Assembly: GCA_900660155.1 (NCBI GenBank)
Contig: CABFPE010000503.1
Span: forward strand, 1-64,000
Direction: 5' to 3'
DNA from: Hofstenia miamia
Lineage: Eukaryota; Xenacoelomorpha; Acoela; Hofsteniidae
DNA length: 64,000 bases
Below the pieces are notes generated by a model. The model was given only the letters and a program-made list of their open reading frames with translations, was not told where the DNA came from and searched no databases. Shown in pieces: positions 49,891-62,321 of this stretch; position 1 is the first letter of the stretch, and each line of letters starts with the position of its first letter. The position numbers and the translations under genes are program-made.

Positions 49891-52800
49891 TGTTGTTAGA
49901 GAGTGTAAAATTTTTTATGTTGTTGATTCTAGCATCTTTGATATTTTTAGCAGTACATTTGTGGTTTTGGAAATTTGTGATTTTTTGTTACTTAAGAGGT
50001 AACTATTATGAGGAAGAACTTTCTTAACTTTGAAGGGGTCAAAGCAATTTGTTGCCAATTTTCTTACTTGTTTAGCAGTGGTAATAACTCTGGGTTGGAA
50101 TTGATAAATTAGATCACCAACTTTGTGAGGTTTACCATACATTAATTGGCTATAGTAATGTTGTTGGGTGGAACTCTTTTTGCTATTGGCACAAATGAAT
50201 GAGTGAAGTGGAGTTTTTCTATTAGTTGTTTGCACTATGTCTGGTAAATCAGAATAGCATTCCAATTTGAACCTCATGGGCATGTAAAGATTGTACAGTG
50301 TCATTTTTGTTGTAGCAAGGTAGAGGTAGTATAGAAATATTCAATCATGGGGAGTACATCTCTCCAGTTGTTTCCTCTAATATTAGTTGTTTTAGCACAC
50401 ATACATTTGATAAGTAGTTGAGTTGTTCAGCACCCCCATTTGCTTGGGGTGGTGTGCTGTAGTATAGTTGTGAATGATTTTGAGATTTTTGATGAGACAT
50501 TGAAATTGTAAGCTTTCACATTTGACTTCTTGTTCTGTAATTGAGGTTTTTATAGGTCTGAAAACACATATCCAATATTTTATAATTGCATCTGCAACTG
50601 TTTGAGATTTGATACTTTTCATAGGGATCATTTTACTGTATTTTGAAAAATTGTCAACTAGATAGTTGCCTTTAGATAGTTGTTCAATGTCTATATTAAC
50701 AATTTGGTTCATTCAATCTGATGTTATTTTTTCAAGCTCTGCCTATTCTTGTGGGAATCACTGTCAGTTTTGAAGGATGCATTTTTGTGACTTGTTGATA
50801 ATGTCTTCAATGGTTTTCCTCAAGTATGTTGTGACAAAATTCTCATGAACAGTGATTTCTGTTTGGTACACTTTGGTATGTCCTTTTTCAATAAGCTTTT
50901 AATCAACTTCTCATTTATAGTATTCAGGAAGTGTGATTTTGTTGGAGATCTTTGAAGTTGTGTAAATGACACCATTTTTTGTGAGTAGCTATTTATGTTT
51001 ATTATAGCATTGAATTTCTATAGACTTGGTGATTTCTATGTTGTTGTGAACTTTGTCAATTATTTCTTTTAGGATGATTTCATTCCATTGAGCTTCTGAT
51101 ATTTCAGTTGGTGTAATTTCTTTGTGGACCATGATCATGAGTAGTTGCAGTTTGGCTTTCTATATTTATCTGCATTTTTGTTGGTAAGATCTTCATATTG
51201 ATTTTTAGACATCAAGCTAAATTGAATTTTGTCTTGCTGTGATTTCTTCATGTCACATTGGTTTTATGGAAGTGTGGTCCACAGATTGGCATTGTTATGG
51301 AGTTTTCCTTTTCAATGTGTGATAGTGAATGAGAAATTGCTAAGATACTTGATCCCTCATGCAATAATTGTTGATCAATCACCAGAATATTTTTAAGTAA
51401 ACATAGGCTGCTGTTGTCCATGCAAACTGCTAAGTTTTTCTGTCTGAATAAATGTTTTTATTGATTCCACTAAGGCTAACATTTTTAATTTAGCCACCCT
51501 GTAATTTTGTTTCCTAGCTTTGAGTTTACATTAAAAATTCTGAATGGTTTTCCTTCTTTGCCATCTTGTATTTGGCTGAGCATAGCTCCTATTGTGACTG
51601 TGCTGGTGTCTGTGTCAATTAGTGGGACTGTTTAGAGATGGCATTTTCTTCATGAATGATTTTAGATTGTCAAGCTTCTCTTGCTGTTTCTAGCTCAAAA
51701 TTTTCCTTTTAGTAGACTTGACATTTGGTGTGTGCTTTCAGCAAGATTCAGAATAAATACAAGATAATAGTTAATAAAAACAAGAATTCTTTGTAAATCC
51801 TTTTTGTTTGATTAATTGTTTTACATTATCTTTAATGCAAATTTTGCCAGGCTGAATTATATGACTGAGGAAGGTAACCTTCTTTGGGCAAAAGATCATT
51901 TTTTAGCATTTATCTGTAGACCAGCATTGAAGAGCAGTTTTAAGATTTTTTAAATTTTTTGCAGTGCTTGCCAATGGTCATAGAGGAGATAAGAATGTCA
52001 TATATGTAAGCTGTGATTCCATTGTCTATTGTAGTTTGATCATTTTAGAGGACTTTCATGATGTATTGTTGGAAGGTCATGGAAGCATTACAGAGGCCAA
52101 AAGCCATATATAACCACTTGAAGAGTCCATGAGGCACAATGAAAGCTGTTTTTTGATATCAAATTCTTGTAAAGTCTTGTAAAGTGTAAAAGAATTGGTA
52201 TTTGGCAGCTCTATAAAGAATGTCATCAATTAGAGGAAAGGGTAAGCATCCTTTTTAGTTATGTCATTAAGCATCCTGAAGTAAATACACAAGTTGTGTT
52301 TGTCTCCTTGTATAAACACTGTGGGAGAAGCATAAGGACTGTTACTTTTTTCTAATGAAACCATTATTAAGTAATTTGCTGATTGTTCTTGTGTATTCAT
52401 CTTGGAGGTGCTGAGGCACTCTGCAACAATGTTGACAAATTGGTTTATCTGATGTGGTATTAATTTGATGTTCCACACCTATCATTTTGCCAATGCTTAT
52501 TTCTTCATTGTTTAAGATTAATGCATTTTCAGCAAGTGCCTTATTGATTTTCAGAATTTGATGTTCATTTAGATGAGGATATGTTTTTCTTGAAATTGTT
52601 GGAGCAATTACTTGCTGGTCTTGGTGGAATTTTGATAGCTCACAAGATAGAAAGGATTTGGATTTCATGATGAATGCTTCAATAGGTATAACAATTATCA
52701 TATGTTAGTTCAATTTAACAGAGATATATTTATCACTTTTATTTAGTATAGCCATGACTCTGATATCATCCTTTAGTGTTGAGATATTATTTAGCAGTAT

Positions 52801-54444
52801 AATTTTCTTGGAGTTAATTCCATATTGGTTTAAAATAATGAAGTCGCCATTTGTTGCTTTCATCTTTATTTTTACCAACTTCCAGTGGTTTGGTTCTACT
52901 TGTAGATGTTCTAGTAAAGAGAACTCATATGAAGCTGTGTTTGCTTTTTTTAATGATATTTTGACATTGTCATCTTCTTTGATGGTCAAAGTTCTAGAGG
53001 AATAGTTGATCATGCAATTATTTTTGGTGAGAAAGTCTCCACTAAGTATAATCTCATATGGAAATGGTTGGTTTTAGGTGTCAACTACAGATATTGTGTT
53101 GGTATTAGATGTGTTGTATTGTAATTGGGACTTTTTGGACGACGTCTTCTATGTTTATGTAGTCACCAGAAGCATTAATGAGTCACAATTCTTCTTTCAT
53201 GTTGATCCAATTTCTGTAGCACAGGTATCTGCCATTAAGGTGATTGATGCTCCAGTATCCATGGTGGCTCTTATATTAATGCTATTTATAGTTTGTGGGA
53301 TGATGTTTCTTTCTAAGAGATCAGTAATGATTAGACACTCCTCATTGCCATTTGGGCCAGTGCTCTTGTTAGTTTAAAGTTTCTTCTTTGCTTTGACATG
53401 CAATTTCTTTCTTCATCTTTAGCAATATAGAAACCATCTTTGCTTATGGCATATAGAACTGTCCAGCAGTCCTACTTAAGATGTTCTTGCTGTCCATATT
53501 GTTGACATCTCACTTTTTCCATATTTGTTGGTTTAGTTTTAATCGAATTTTCTATTTTGGTGGGTTTTGTTTACTTGAAGTTCAAATTTGTGTTCTGGAA
53601 TCTAAGTTCTGTCTGTATGTGGCGATTGTTTTCCATACCAAGCTGGATATTAACACACTTGTTTATTAAACTATTGATAGTCTTCAGTGTCACATTTATT
53701 TTCAAAGTGTCTTCTAAATAGAGGTGACATTCTGGCATGTAGATAAGAATAGAGGTCTTGTTTATAGTATCGACCTATTTTGACAGACAATTATAACAAT
53801 CTATTTACTTTCAGTTATTCAGTAATATCATCATTGCCACGCATTTTGCAGCCATACAATAACATACAGTACTGTTCCTGGTGCTCTCATTGTTAAATTT
53901 GAGCCCAGGTATTTTACTAATTTATCATAGTCAATTTTCTATTCTGGATCCAAATTCATGTAAACAATTAGCACTTTCTCTTTTAAGAAAAGGGGCAGTT
54001 GAGCACAACCATTTTGTTTTGTGCTTCCTTATTGTGAAGCATATATTTAAAAAAGCACGATCCATGCAGGGAATGTTTGAGCAGTAGTGCTGATTTTCCA
54101 TGTAAAGTAAGGAGGTGGTCGGTTTATCATTAGATCCGTTCTCATTGGATCATCTGGTAACATTGACTTTCTTTTATTAATATTATTTTCCAAAGCTTTT
54201 TGGGGTGTTGGCTCATCTAGAGCTGCGATTTTAATAGGTGATTGTCTTGGCTCTTCTGATTTGTGTGGAGGTTTTTGCAGAGTAGCTGGATTTAATTGAA
54301 ATTGTTCTGCTTGGGCAATAGCAGATGATTTTGTTTCGGATTTTAAAATCGTAATTTTGTCCCCTAGTTCAGTTATTTCTCTTCGAAATTGTGTCTGTTG
54401 GGGTTCCGGTAATTATTCTTTCTTCTAGACTTTTGGAAGAGGTT

Positions 54445-55003
54445 GTATTAGCAAATGAGTAATACTATTGATCAGCTGGGAGATGGAAAACCTAAGTTTT
54501 TGAGCCCATAAGTATGGAATTAATCAATTATAACATGAGAGAGTTTAGCTTATACACAACTTGGCATTCACCAGTGCTAAATCTTGCAGCCATTGAAATA
54601 AAGTAAAATATAAGTAATATGATACTGAATGCCTTCAAAGTAAATCATGGAAGAGCTGAACAAATGTCGCAAGGCAGCGCGCACTTGGCATCCTTCAGAT
54701 GTACTCACAGCTCTTCACTCATAAAAATAATGAATTCAGTTTGATAGAGAAAGAAGCAAGCAACCAATCTTAACCAAATCAAAAGTTGTATTACAAATAC
54801 ATACAATTTGCCCTACATTAACAATTAGTAAATAGTAGTAAGCAATTTAGCAAAAAATTTGGTAGCAGAACTACCATGAAAATTGCAAACATTTCAAAAT
54901 GATAATAACTGATGTAATCTGTCTTTTCTCTTTATAGGAGGTTTGGCCCAAAAGTTTATTAATGGCTGAGATTTCCGAGAATTTCAAAATATCTGATGCT
55001 ACA
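54445..55003 (-). repeat. 5' LTR of the 43.9-55.0 kb gypsy fossil
   Basis: Shares long words with the other LTR, for example GAGTAATACTATTGATCA and GAATGCCTTCAAAGTAAAT. It ends GATGCTACA against the TA repeat that leads into the assembly gap. Confidence 0.78.
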
Positions 55004-55028
55004 ATATATATATATATATATATTATAT

Positions 55029-56028
55029 NNNNNNNNNNNNNNNNNNNNNNNNNNNNNNNNNNNNNNNNNNNNNNNNNNNNNNNNNNNNNNNNNNNNNNNN
55101 NNNNNNNNNNNNNNNNNNNNNNNNNNNNNNNNNNNNNNNNNNNNNNNNNNNNNNNNNNNNNNNNNNNNNNNNNNNNNNNNNNNNNNNNNNNNNNNNNNNN
55201 NNNNNNNNNNNNNNNNNNNNNNNNNNNNNNNNNNNNNNNNNNNNNNNNNNNNNNNNNNNNNNNNNNNNNNNNNNNNNNNNNNNNNNNNNNNNNNNNNNNN
55301 NNNNNNNNNNNNNNNNNNNNNNNNNNNNNNNNNNNNNNNNNNNNNNNNNNNNNNNNNNNNNNNNNNNNNNNNNNNNNNNNNNNNNNNNNNNNNNNNNNNN
55401 NNNNNNNNNNNNNNNNNNNNNNNNNNNNNNNNNNNNNNNNNNNNNNNNNNNNNNNNNNNNNNNNNNNNNNNNNNNNNNNNNNNNNNNNNNNNNNNNNNNN
55501 NNNNNNNNNNNNNNNNNNNNNNNNNNNNNNNNNNNNNNNNNNNNNNNNNNNNNNNNNNNNNNNNNNNNNNNNNNNNNNNNNNNNNNNNNNNNNNNNNNNN
55601 NNNNNNNNNNNNNNNNNNNNNNNNNNNNNNNNNNNNNNNNNNNNNNNNNNNNNNNNNNNNNNNNNNNNNNNNNNNNNNNNNNNNNNNNNNNNNNNNNNNN
55701 NNNNNNNNNNNNNNNNNNNNNNNNNNNNNNNNNNNNNNNNNNNNNNNNNNNNNNNNNNNNNNNNNNNNNNNNNNNNNNNNNNNNNNNNNNNNNNNNNNNN
55801 NNNNNNNNNNNNNNNNNNNNNNNNNNNNNNNNNNNNNNNNNNNNNNNNNNNNNNNNNNNNNNNNNNNNNNNNNNNNNNNNNNNNNNNNNNNNNNNNNNNN
55901 NNNNNNNNNNNNNNNNNNNNNNNNNNNNNNNNNNNNNNNNNNNNNNNNNNNNNNNNNNNNNNNNNNNNNNNNNNNNNNNNNNNNNNNNNNNNNNNNNNNN
56001 NNNNNNNNNNNNNNNNNNNNNNNNNNNN
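55029..56028. other. Assembly gap, exactly 1000 N
   Basis: A run of 1000 N with TA repeat on both sides (55004-55028 and 56029-56051). The round number suggests a placeholder, and assembly failed in the TA array. Confidence 0.98.
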
Positions 56029-56051
56029 TATATATATATATATATATATAT

Positions 56052-57056
56052 GAGTATCTAGCAAATTAGGGCAGATATATGAAAGCAAGTTTGCGTAATA
56101 TAATATAAAAGATTTGTCTAGATGTCCCATATACTCCAATGTGTAATTGAACTGTGAAAACACTTAGAAAATTGTGATTCAAATGAAGTCATTCATTTCA
56201 AACGAGCAAAGATATTAATATTAAAGTAGCAGTAGTTGAATAAGGCAAGTTTACCCATCTTATACATTGAATAATTGATCGTAATCAGAGAATTGTTTAG
56301 AAAATCATTATCAGTATATGTACAAATAGTTAAAAAGCTTGCATACAAATTTTTTGTGTTAATGCCACATCCTGTACTTGATGTGAACTCATTGGATTTT
56401 CAGTCATGCATTGAAAGTCAAGAATGTTAACGTGCATGCTAGTATGTTTGTTCACTACAAGTTTATTCAACTTTTTTATTTGCACTCATTTAAACGTATG
56501 ACGTCTACACTTTATGTAAGTATTATGTAACTCTATCAATTTAAATTTAACTATCACTCCTAATTTTTTTTCAGGTTTAATATACAGTGCATGTGTATTT
56601 TCTATGTGTATATACATAGAGCAGTCAAAATTTTACTAATTTTCTAAGATAATATATATATATATATATATATAAATGAGATTTACAAATTAACGAAAAC
56701 TGAAGTAAAAATTTTGAATGCAAAATACAATTAAAAATTTATTGTTATTTTTTCTTTAGGATAAAATTTTGCCCAAACAACATGTTTAAAGTCATCATTT
56801 TGAAAAAATGAGCCAATGGTTAATATGCAGTACAAAAATTGTGTATATTAACATAAAATTACTCTATCTCTTTTCGGTTCTTAAATGTTCTAATAGTTGC
56901 AATTTTAGTGATATTCGTGAAACCTAGTGTGCAACTACTTGAAAATTCAAGCTTAAGTCAACATATATTTTTTAGTATATAATTTGATTTGAATTTAGTA
57001 ATTATAAATATGTTCGGGTATGGATATTGTTGCCATGCTGGTAGAATGTTTTTAAA
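56052..57056. other. AT-rich DNA, no gene
   Basis: Nothing recognisable apart from a (TA)n run at 56652-56674. Confidence 0.5.
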
Positions 57057-57835
57057 GCAACAGCAGCGGGTGAAAGTAAACTTGCTTACACAGTGGGGCT
57101 ACTCAAACGGTCGGCAGACTGATGAGTGGGTGATTCTACGATCCGGCTCCGGACCTTAACCCCTAGAAGTGTACCAGGCCGGTTTGATCGTGAGAAACCT
57201 CTGGCAACCCGCGGCATGCAGAGTGCTGATCTGTGATGAGTCTGATCAGCAAAGTGAAGCCGAAGGCCGAACTTCAGTTGAGGGGTTTGCGCCTCTCCCT
57301 CTTTGGCCAACCAAGGATACTAACGGTGGTTACTAAAACCGCGCCTGTTGGCTGCTAAGAGATCCGAGCAAAATATTAGAGCTGGTTTTACTAAAATGCA
57401 AAGCATTCTAGCCACTAGGAAGTCATAAAACTCCAGGAATAAGAATAAATGTCGGATCATAACTACCTGTGACACAGCAAAGCTGCCTCACAGTAAGGCA
57501 CAGCAAACGCTGGCCTTGGCCTATCTTATAAACTAGAGACAGAGAGCTTCCTCTCTGTATGACTGCCCTATGAGACGCACCTTAACTGGTGCCAGTAGCA
57601 GTCTTGCTAACAGTGTTTCCACTGCGTCGCCGTCTGTCTCCAAAATACTAAAACAGACAGGCTTTTCAATCGTTACCACCCCCATATGTACAAAGTACAT
57701 ATGGTGGCACATTCTGTACCCTGGTTTTAACGCCTGATGTAGGTTCTGAACTCCACACACCGACGCACCCATTGAGTGTTAGCGTTACCTAGGAACCACC
57801 GCGTGGAGGTATTCTTACACAGTACATACCAGTAT
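57057..57835. other. GC-rich island with strong hairpins; possible structured RNA or retroelement 5' region
   Basis: About 780 bp of roughly balanced base composition inside very AT-rich DNA. Perfect hairpins are visible: GCTGATC/GATCAGC (57225-57250), TGAAG/CTTCA around GCCGAAGGC (57255-57276), ACAGAGAG/CTCTCTGT with a CTTC loop (57539-57558), and CCATATGTAC/GTACATATGG with an AAA loop (57682-57704). No RNA polymerase III boxes or tRNA fold could be read with confidence. Two - strand frames of 74 and 79 codons cross it, but they contain no domain I know. It may be an unclassified SINE, the 5' untranslated part of a LINE, or a structured non-coding RNA. Confidence 0.5.
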
Positions 57836-59600
57836 CCGTAATATTTTACCTACAGTCAAAAACGAAATTTTCTTACTCATATCAAAAAATTTAGAAATTT
57901 TCAATAAAATTTAGAACAGAATTCAGGTTTATTATATGTTAATTTTTTCAACATTTTATTTATAATTTATGGTTAGAAAAAATTCTATTTTAAATGCACA
58001 TAATGTGGAATGGAAATAATGTTCGTGAAATCGAGCCATGTTGGATCATACAAAAAATTTGAGATTAATAACTGATTACATGCATGTGGCTTCAGGTTAC
58101 ATTATGAATGATTGCATGACAATTAATGCATAGCATTAACTAGTTATGTGTGAAAAGACATACATTTCTGCTTGTTTTGATGATATGTTGCCGTTTTCAT
58201 ACCTGATATTAATCTAAGCTTCCTGAGCACTAGCTTTCACACCAAACATATTTTTTTTCAGATTTTAGCCTTCTCGTAAAACTTTTTGTCATGATAAGAC
58301 ATCGATATCTGTTTTGAGTGCAAGATAGTTTCTTAAATGATAATTACATGTACGGATCTGAAGATATTCATTTTCTTATTATTATATTATTTTCTACCAT
58401 TTTATTTAATTCCATTTGTTAGTTTTAGTTTTTGAATTGATTTTTGGCAGATCAAATATTTTTGAAATACGTGATTCCTTTTATGAATCTAACCATAAAA
58501 GTCAGGTAAATCTAGGAAGACTGGTCGGATCCATAAAGTTTGACCCGTTTCCAAGTCTGCTGCCCATATCCAATAATTATTAAGTGGCCCGGATAGCAAT
58601 CGTACGCGGAAAATCACTATTCGGCATACAAATTAGAGTAATCAGGTGGGCATAGATATTTTAATAAGACGGGTGGGTAGCATTAGTAAAATTCACTTAC
58701 CTACACAACACTAGTTTAGAGCTATTGATACATTAGTTGTTGAAATTCAACCTACAGGTATTCGGGCGGGTACGGGTAAGACATTTATACCATACCTGCA
58801 CATGGACAGCCTATTTCTTACCAAAGCCACACTTCATACATATTTATAATTATGTTAGTAAAAAAACCTAAGATGCGCATAATGTGGAATGGAAAGCGCA
58901 CTTCAAAAATATTGGTAACTACCAGTGGCTAAAATCGGGTACCAATCGGTAGAATAAATTTGGCACAATGGCTGTAAGTCAGTTCGATTCAAAGGAGAAC
59001 GTGTATAAAATACATCTTTCTTACGTATGTAACTAATAAATTAAAAGAATACCGGTAGTCATGTAATAATTTCTCAGGTGTAACTGGCAATTTGGTAGGA
59101 TAATTGAAATTCGTTGGGATTCTGATAGGCGTTTTTGAAAAAAACGGATTTTTATTCGGATGGTTAAGATAGTTATTTTGTAACTTAATAAAGAATTTCT
59201 ATATTTCGTAATTTTTTAGATTGCTTATTCCAGATCTCACATTTTGATGGGATAAGCTTCGATTTTTTTGGACCAGAACCGATTTTATCCATGTGTGAAA
59301 TCAATGTAGATATAACCTTGGTTTTGGCAAATACCCTTCTTCTTTTTTATAAGAATCAAAAGACTCAAAATGCAAAAAATTTAAGCATCAACCTGAGGCT
59401 GAACATATTGATTTAGGGATTTCTCAAACCCTAGTATACTGAGATTTTGATAAATTTTTGGTTTTTTGGGTTTTTTATACTTTCAATGCTATTTTCTTTT
59501 TGTTTTTTCTCCATTTTAACGTTTTGTTTGTATGAAAATGTTGAAATTTGAAATAATGAAATCACGATTTACTCCTCTAAATACTATTTGACCTGCAGAT
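57836..59600. other. AT-rich DNA with small GC-rich transposon-end fragments
   Basis: No gene. GC-rich snippets at about 58520-58690 (GGTCGGATCC, GACCCG, GACGGGTGGGTA) and a 44-bp piece at 58755-58798 with CAGGTAT/ATACCTG ends look like relics of hAT-type MITEs, one related to the element at 29887. Confidence 0.45.
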
Positions 59601-60172
59601 TAGGGGTGTGCGGGTCACGCCCAAGTAACAATGATCAATGGGCCATTATTGGTCCATTATTGGCATCGTTGGCCAATATTGGCCAACCATTTGCCAATAT
59701 AAACCATTAATGTTAGAAGGCAAATTGTTGTTATATGAATGGCATATTGTTGGTAAATATTGGCTTTTAATGGTGAATTGATGGCTCATTGTTGGTAAAT
59801 TGATGGCACCAATAATGGACCAATAATGGCCCATTGATGGCTTGCTACTTGGGCGGGTGGTCTGAGATCTTAACGGACGAGCCACCCGTTAGCATAGAGA
59901 AAAAAGATAAAAGTATTGTAAGTATATTCTGTTTCCTATATCTCAAATCACAATGTTACTATATCTCAAATCTACCACAGGTAAATTTAACAGCTGAGTG
60001 AACAGCTGATAGTAATGTTGTTATTGGATCCGGCGTAATTTACAGGTACATAATGAAATCATGTGATTAATGTGCAATGCATGTGCGGGCGGGCTGAGAT
60101 CTTAACGGGCGAGCTCAGTGTTGAACAGCGGGCACGGGCGGGCTGGAAAAATCGGTGGCAAGCACATCACTA
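59601..60172. mobile_element. Non-autonomous hAT element, 572 bp, with exact 8-bp duplication
   Basis: Starts TAGGGGTGTGCGGG and ends GCACATCACTA. The flanks CTGCAGAT (59593-59600) and CTGCAGAT (60173-60180) are identical. Inside, the phrase CTGAGATCTTAACG followed by GACGAG/GGCGAG occurs twice (about 59862 and 60090). A second MITE sits inside it at 59619-59854. No transposase. Confidence 0.85.
59619..59854. mobile_element. Nested MITE with long inverted repeats of CCAATAATGG words
   Basis: The arms starting GCCCAAGTAACAATGATCAA and, inverted from the right, GCCCAAGTAGCAAGCCATCAA agree over about 45 bp. The whole element is made of GGCCATTATTGG, CCAATATTGG and similar words, so almost every part can fold on another. 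The host duplication is unclear because its flanks are GC repeats of the outer element. Confidence 0.75.
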
Positions 60173-61952
60173 CTGCAGATACTTAAAAATGATGTAGGTA
60201 TATGTTATGCTCATATTGACTGAATCATTAAGAATCATTAAGTCCTGGTTTGAGTAATGTATATCTTATAGAAAAGAAAGAGTGTATGTTGGATTGTTTT
60301 GGGAAATATAAAATAAAAATTTTTAATAATCCTTTAATTGCACTTTGCTTCTTTACTAGGATTATGCACTATTAAATTTTTATAATTCTAGTCCTATTTA
60401 GTATCACTGGATTTGGTCCGATTCGCGGCATATGCCAGTCGCAGGATAGGCTTCTCAGAATTAGCAAAAATTATGAGTTATAGTCTAAAATCCATGGTCC
60501 CATTTTCTTCTTTATTGTCCTGTAAATGACATGTAACTTAATATGTATGTGTACAAAATGCATTTCCACAACACCTATTAAGAAATTTAGAAATTTTTTG
60601 GAATTGTGGGCATTTATCATAAGGATTATTCCAGTGACCGAAGAACTTGAAATTGCTAAAAATTTCGGTATTGCTGAATATTTTTGTTGAAAAGTAATCT
60701 TGAACATAACAACTTTTGACAATGAGAAATTTCTATTTTTCGAAAATCTTTGGATACTCCCAATTATAATGTTCAGTTAGTCAAGGCAGTCTCTATCTAA
60801 AGCCTATAGGAGCAACAATAACTTATAACTACAAAGCTTTCTGTCGGCAAATCCTAAGGCCCTTTGAGCTAGACCGTGTCCAACATCAAAGATGTTGACC
60901 TCGCAAATGGGGTTTTTGGCCAAAGCGGATTATAAAAGGTGAATGAAAAAGAAGACTCTCCTTTCATGTGGAGGTTGGGATTGTCTATGCTTTATTAGTT
61001 TGCAGGTTATGAGAGCTTAAAATTGTTTGAGGAAATCATCACAAATTTTAAAGAGCCCCCGAGGAGTCTAAGGCTAAGTAAAATACAAAATCACAACTGG
61101 CATTCGCAATTGTGAGCAATTAGAATTTAACAGTTTAGTCTGAACAGAAAAGTTATTACAAAGCCAGATTACTCAGTTATTGTTAATATTACTTGTGGTT
61201 AGCTAAAAATAACTTTGTTAAATGGCCTCATAAAGTCTTTGGATCCCATTAGTCAAATTACCACAGAACACCATCAAAACATTTAAAGAATAATTTTCTG
61301 AACTTTGAAAGCATTCCATGACTGTACACACCTACAGCATTATTTAATTTATGTTTTTTTATTCAGCATTCCCCCAAAGATTCACAAAATGCGTAGGCAA
61401 TTTCGATACACTTTGTAATTCATCAGGGATGTCTGAGATCGTCGTAATCATTGTGGGACAATCATTAATTGAAACTCGTGGTGACTCATATTTCTGCAAC
61501 AGCAATAAGTATTCCGCCAATTGGAGTGTGATTATTAATTTCTGATTGGTTCTTTGTTGTGTTCTCGAGTTAATCTGTCAACATTTGTGTAAATTGCGTC
61601 GGCAGTAGTGGTATATTTATAAAACTATCCACGGCTTTAGTTGCACATGTCATCGAGCGGATTAATTTATTTTTTGTAAGGTAAATTGTTTAGCATTTTC
61701 TCAATTATATTTTTCCTACAAAATGAAGTTTACTAATTATTTTTAAGAAAATACCAGATATAATGACCAACTACTTTCATTAATGAAAATATACTCTATT
61801 TTGAATTTTGAAAATTCTTTTAAATATTTTATGTTCTTTTCAAATTTTCCTCGAAACTTTTGTTTCAATAACCTGCAGTAAGCTTAATATACAATTCATA
61901 GCCGAATTGAATTGACACTTGGTTAAACTGGATCTCGGTCTAGTGTCTAGGC
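60173..61952. other. Intergenic DNA, no gene
   Basis: No convincing exon. A 64-codon + strand frame at 61351-61545 has fair composition but no recognised domain and no clear splice sites. Confidence 0.4.
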
Positions 61953-62321
61953 CAGAGATGGACATGGGGCCCAAAATTAATGCCAACTCGGGCCATTTTT
62001 ATAATACTTGCCAAAACATTTTTTAATTTGTCGGTTTGCTCCACCAAAATTTGGTATGATAGATACTTCTAGTATAATCTAAACACTGATATTGAAGATA
62101 CTAAATTGAAATTTAGATAAGTATATGATACTAAGTAGAATTGCCAACCTGTAAATTTTATTTTTCAACTTTGTAATTATAACCTATATAAAATTCAATG
62201 TATTTGCATGTAATGTTGCGCAATAGTCACTTTTTTTCAAATTCGGCCCATATTTTCTACTTTTTTTGCTCAAACCTGGCTCAAGCTCGGCCCAAGCTGG
62301 CCTGGCCCATGTCCATCTCTG
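61953..62321. mobile_element. 369-bp hAT MITE, copy A, exact 8-bp duplication
   Basis: Ends CAGAGATGGACATGG and CCATGTCCATCTCTG are perfect 15-bp inverted repeats. GTCTAGGC flanks both sides (61945-61952 and 62322-62329). The interior is non-coding. The exact duplication and ends suggest a rather young insertion. Confidence 0.92.

Larger units (their letters stand above)
43948..55003 (-). mobile_element. Ty3/gypsy retroelement fossil with both LTRs, invaded by LINEs
   Basis: An old, broken element with many interruptions, on the - strand. From its 5' side: LTR 54445-55003; gag-like region about 53380-54430; protease ('DTGAS') about 53200-53270; reverse transcriptase about 51800-52500; RNase H about 51200-51700; integrase about 49915-50900; a third frame of unknown role about 45280-46700; and LTR 43948-44655. 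About 3.2 kb of LINE sequence (46720-49890) sits between integrase and the third frame. The left LTR starts TGTGGCATC and the right one ends GATGCTACA, matching the family at 5330-9257. Both outer edges meet (TA)n, so ATATA is a possible duplication. The two LTRs differ at roughly one position in eight by eye, which points to an old insertion. Confidence 0.85.

Noticed and set aside
54871-56163. Very long frames across the N run
   Set aside because: They consist almost entirely of unknown residues from the 1000-base gap plus TA repeat.
57117-57245. Hammerhead-like words (CTGATGAG, GAAAC) in the GC-rich island
   Set aside because: The conserved core segments are not spaced or paired as a hammerhead requires; kept only as a reason to scan for ribozymes.
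57086-57772. Two - strand frames of 74 and 79 codons in the GC-rich island
   Set aside because: They overlap the perfect hairpins and have no recognised domain; the GC content alone lengthens frames here.
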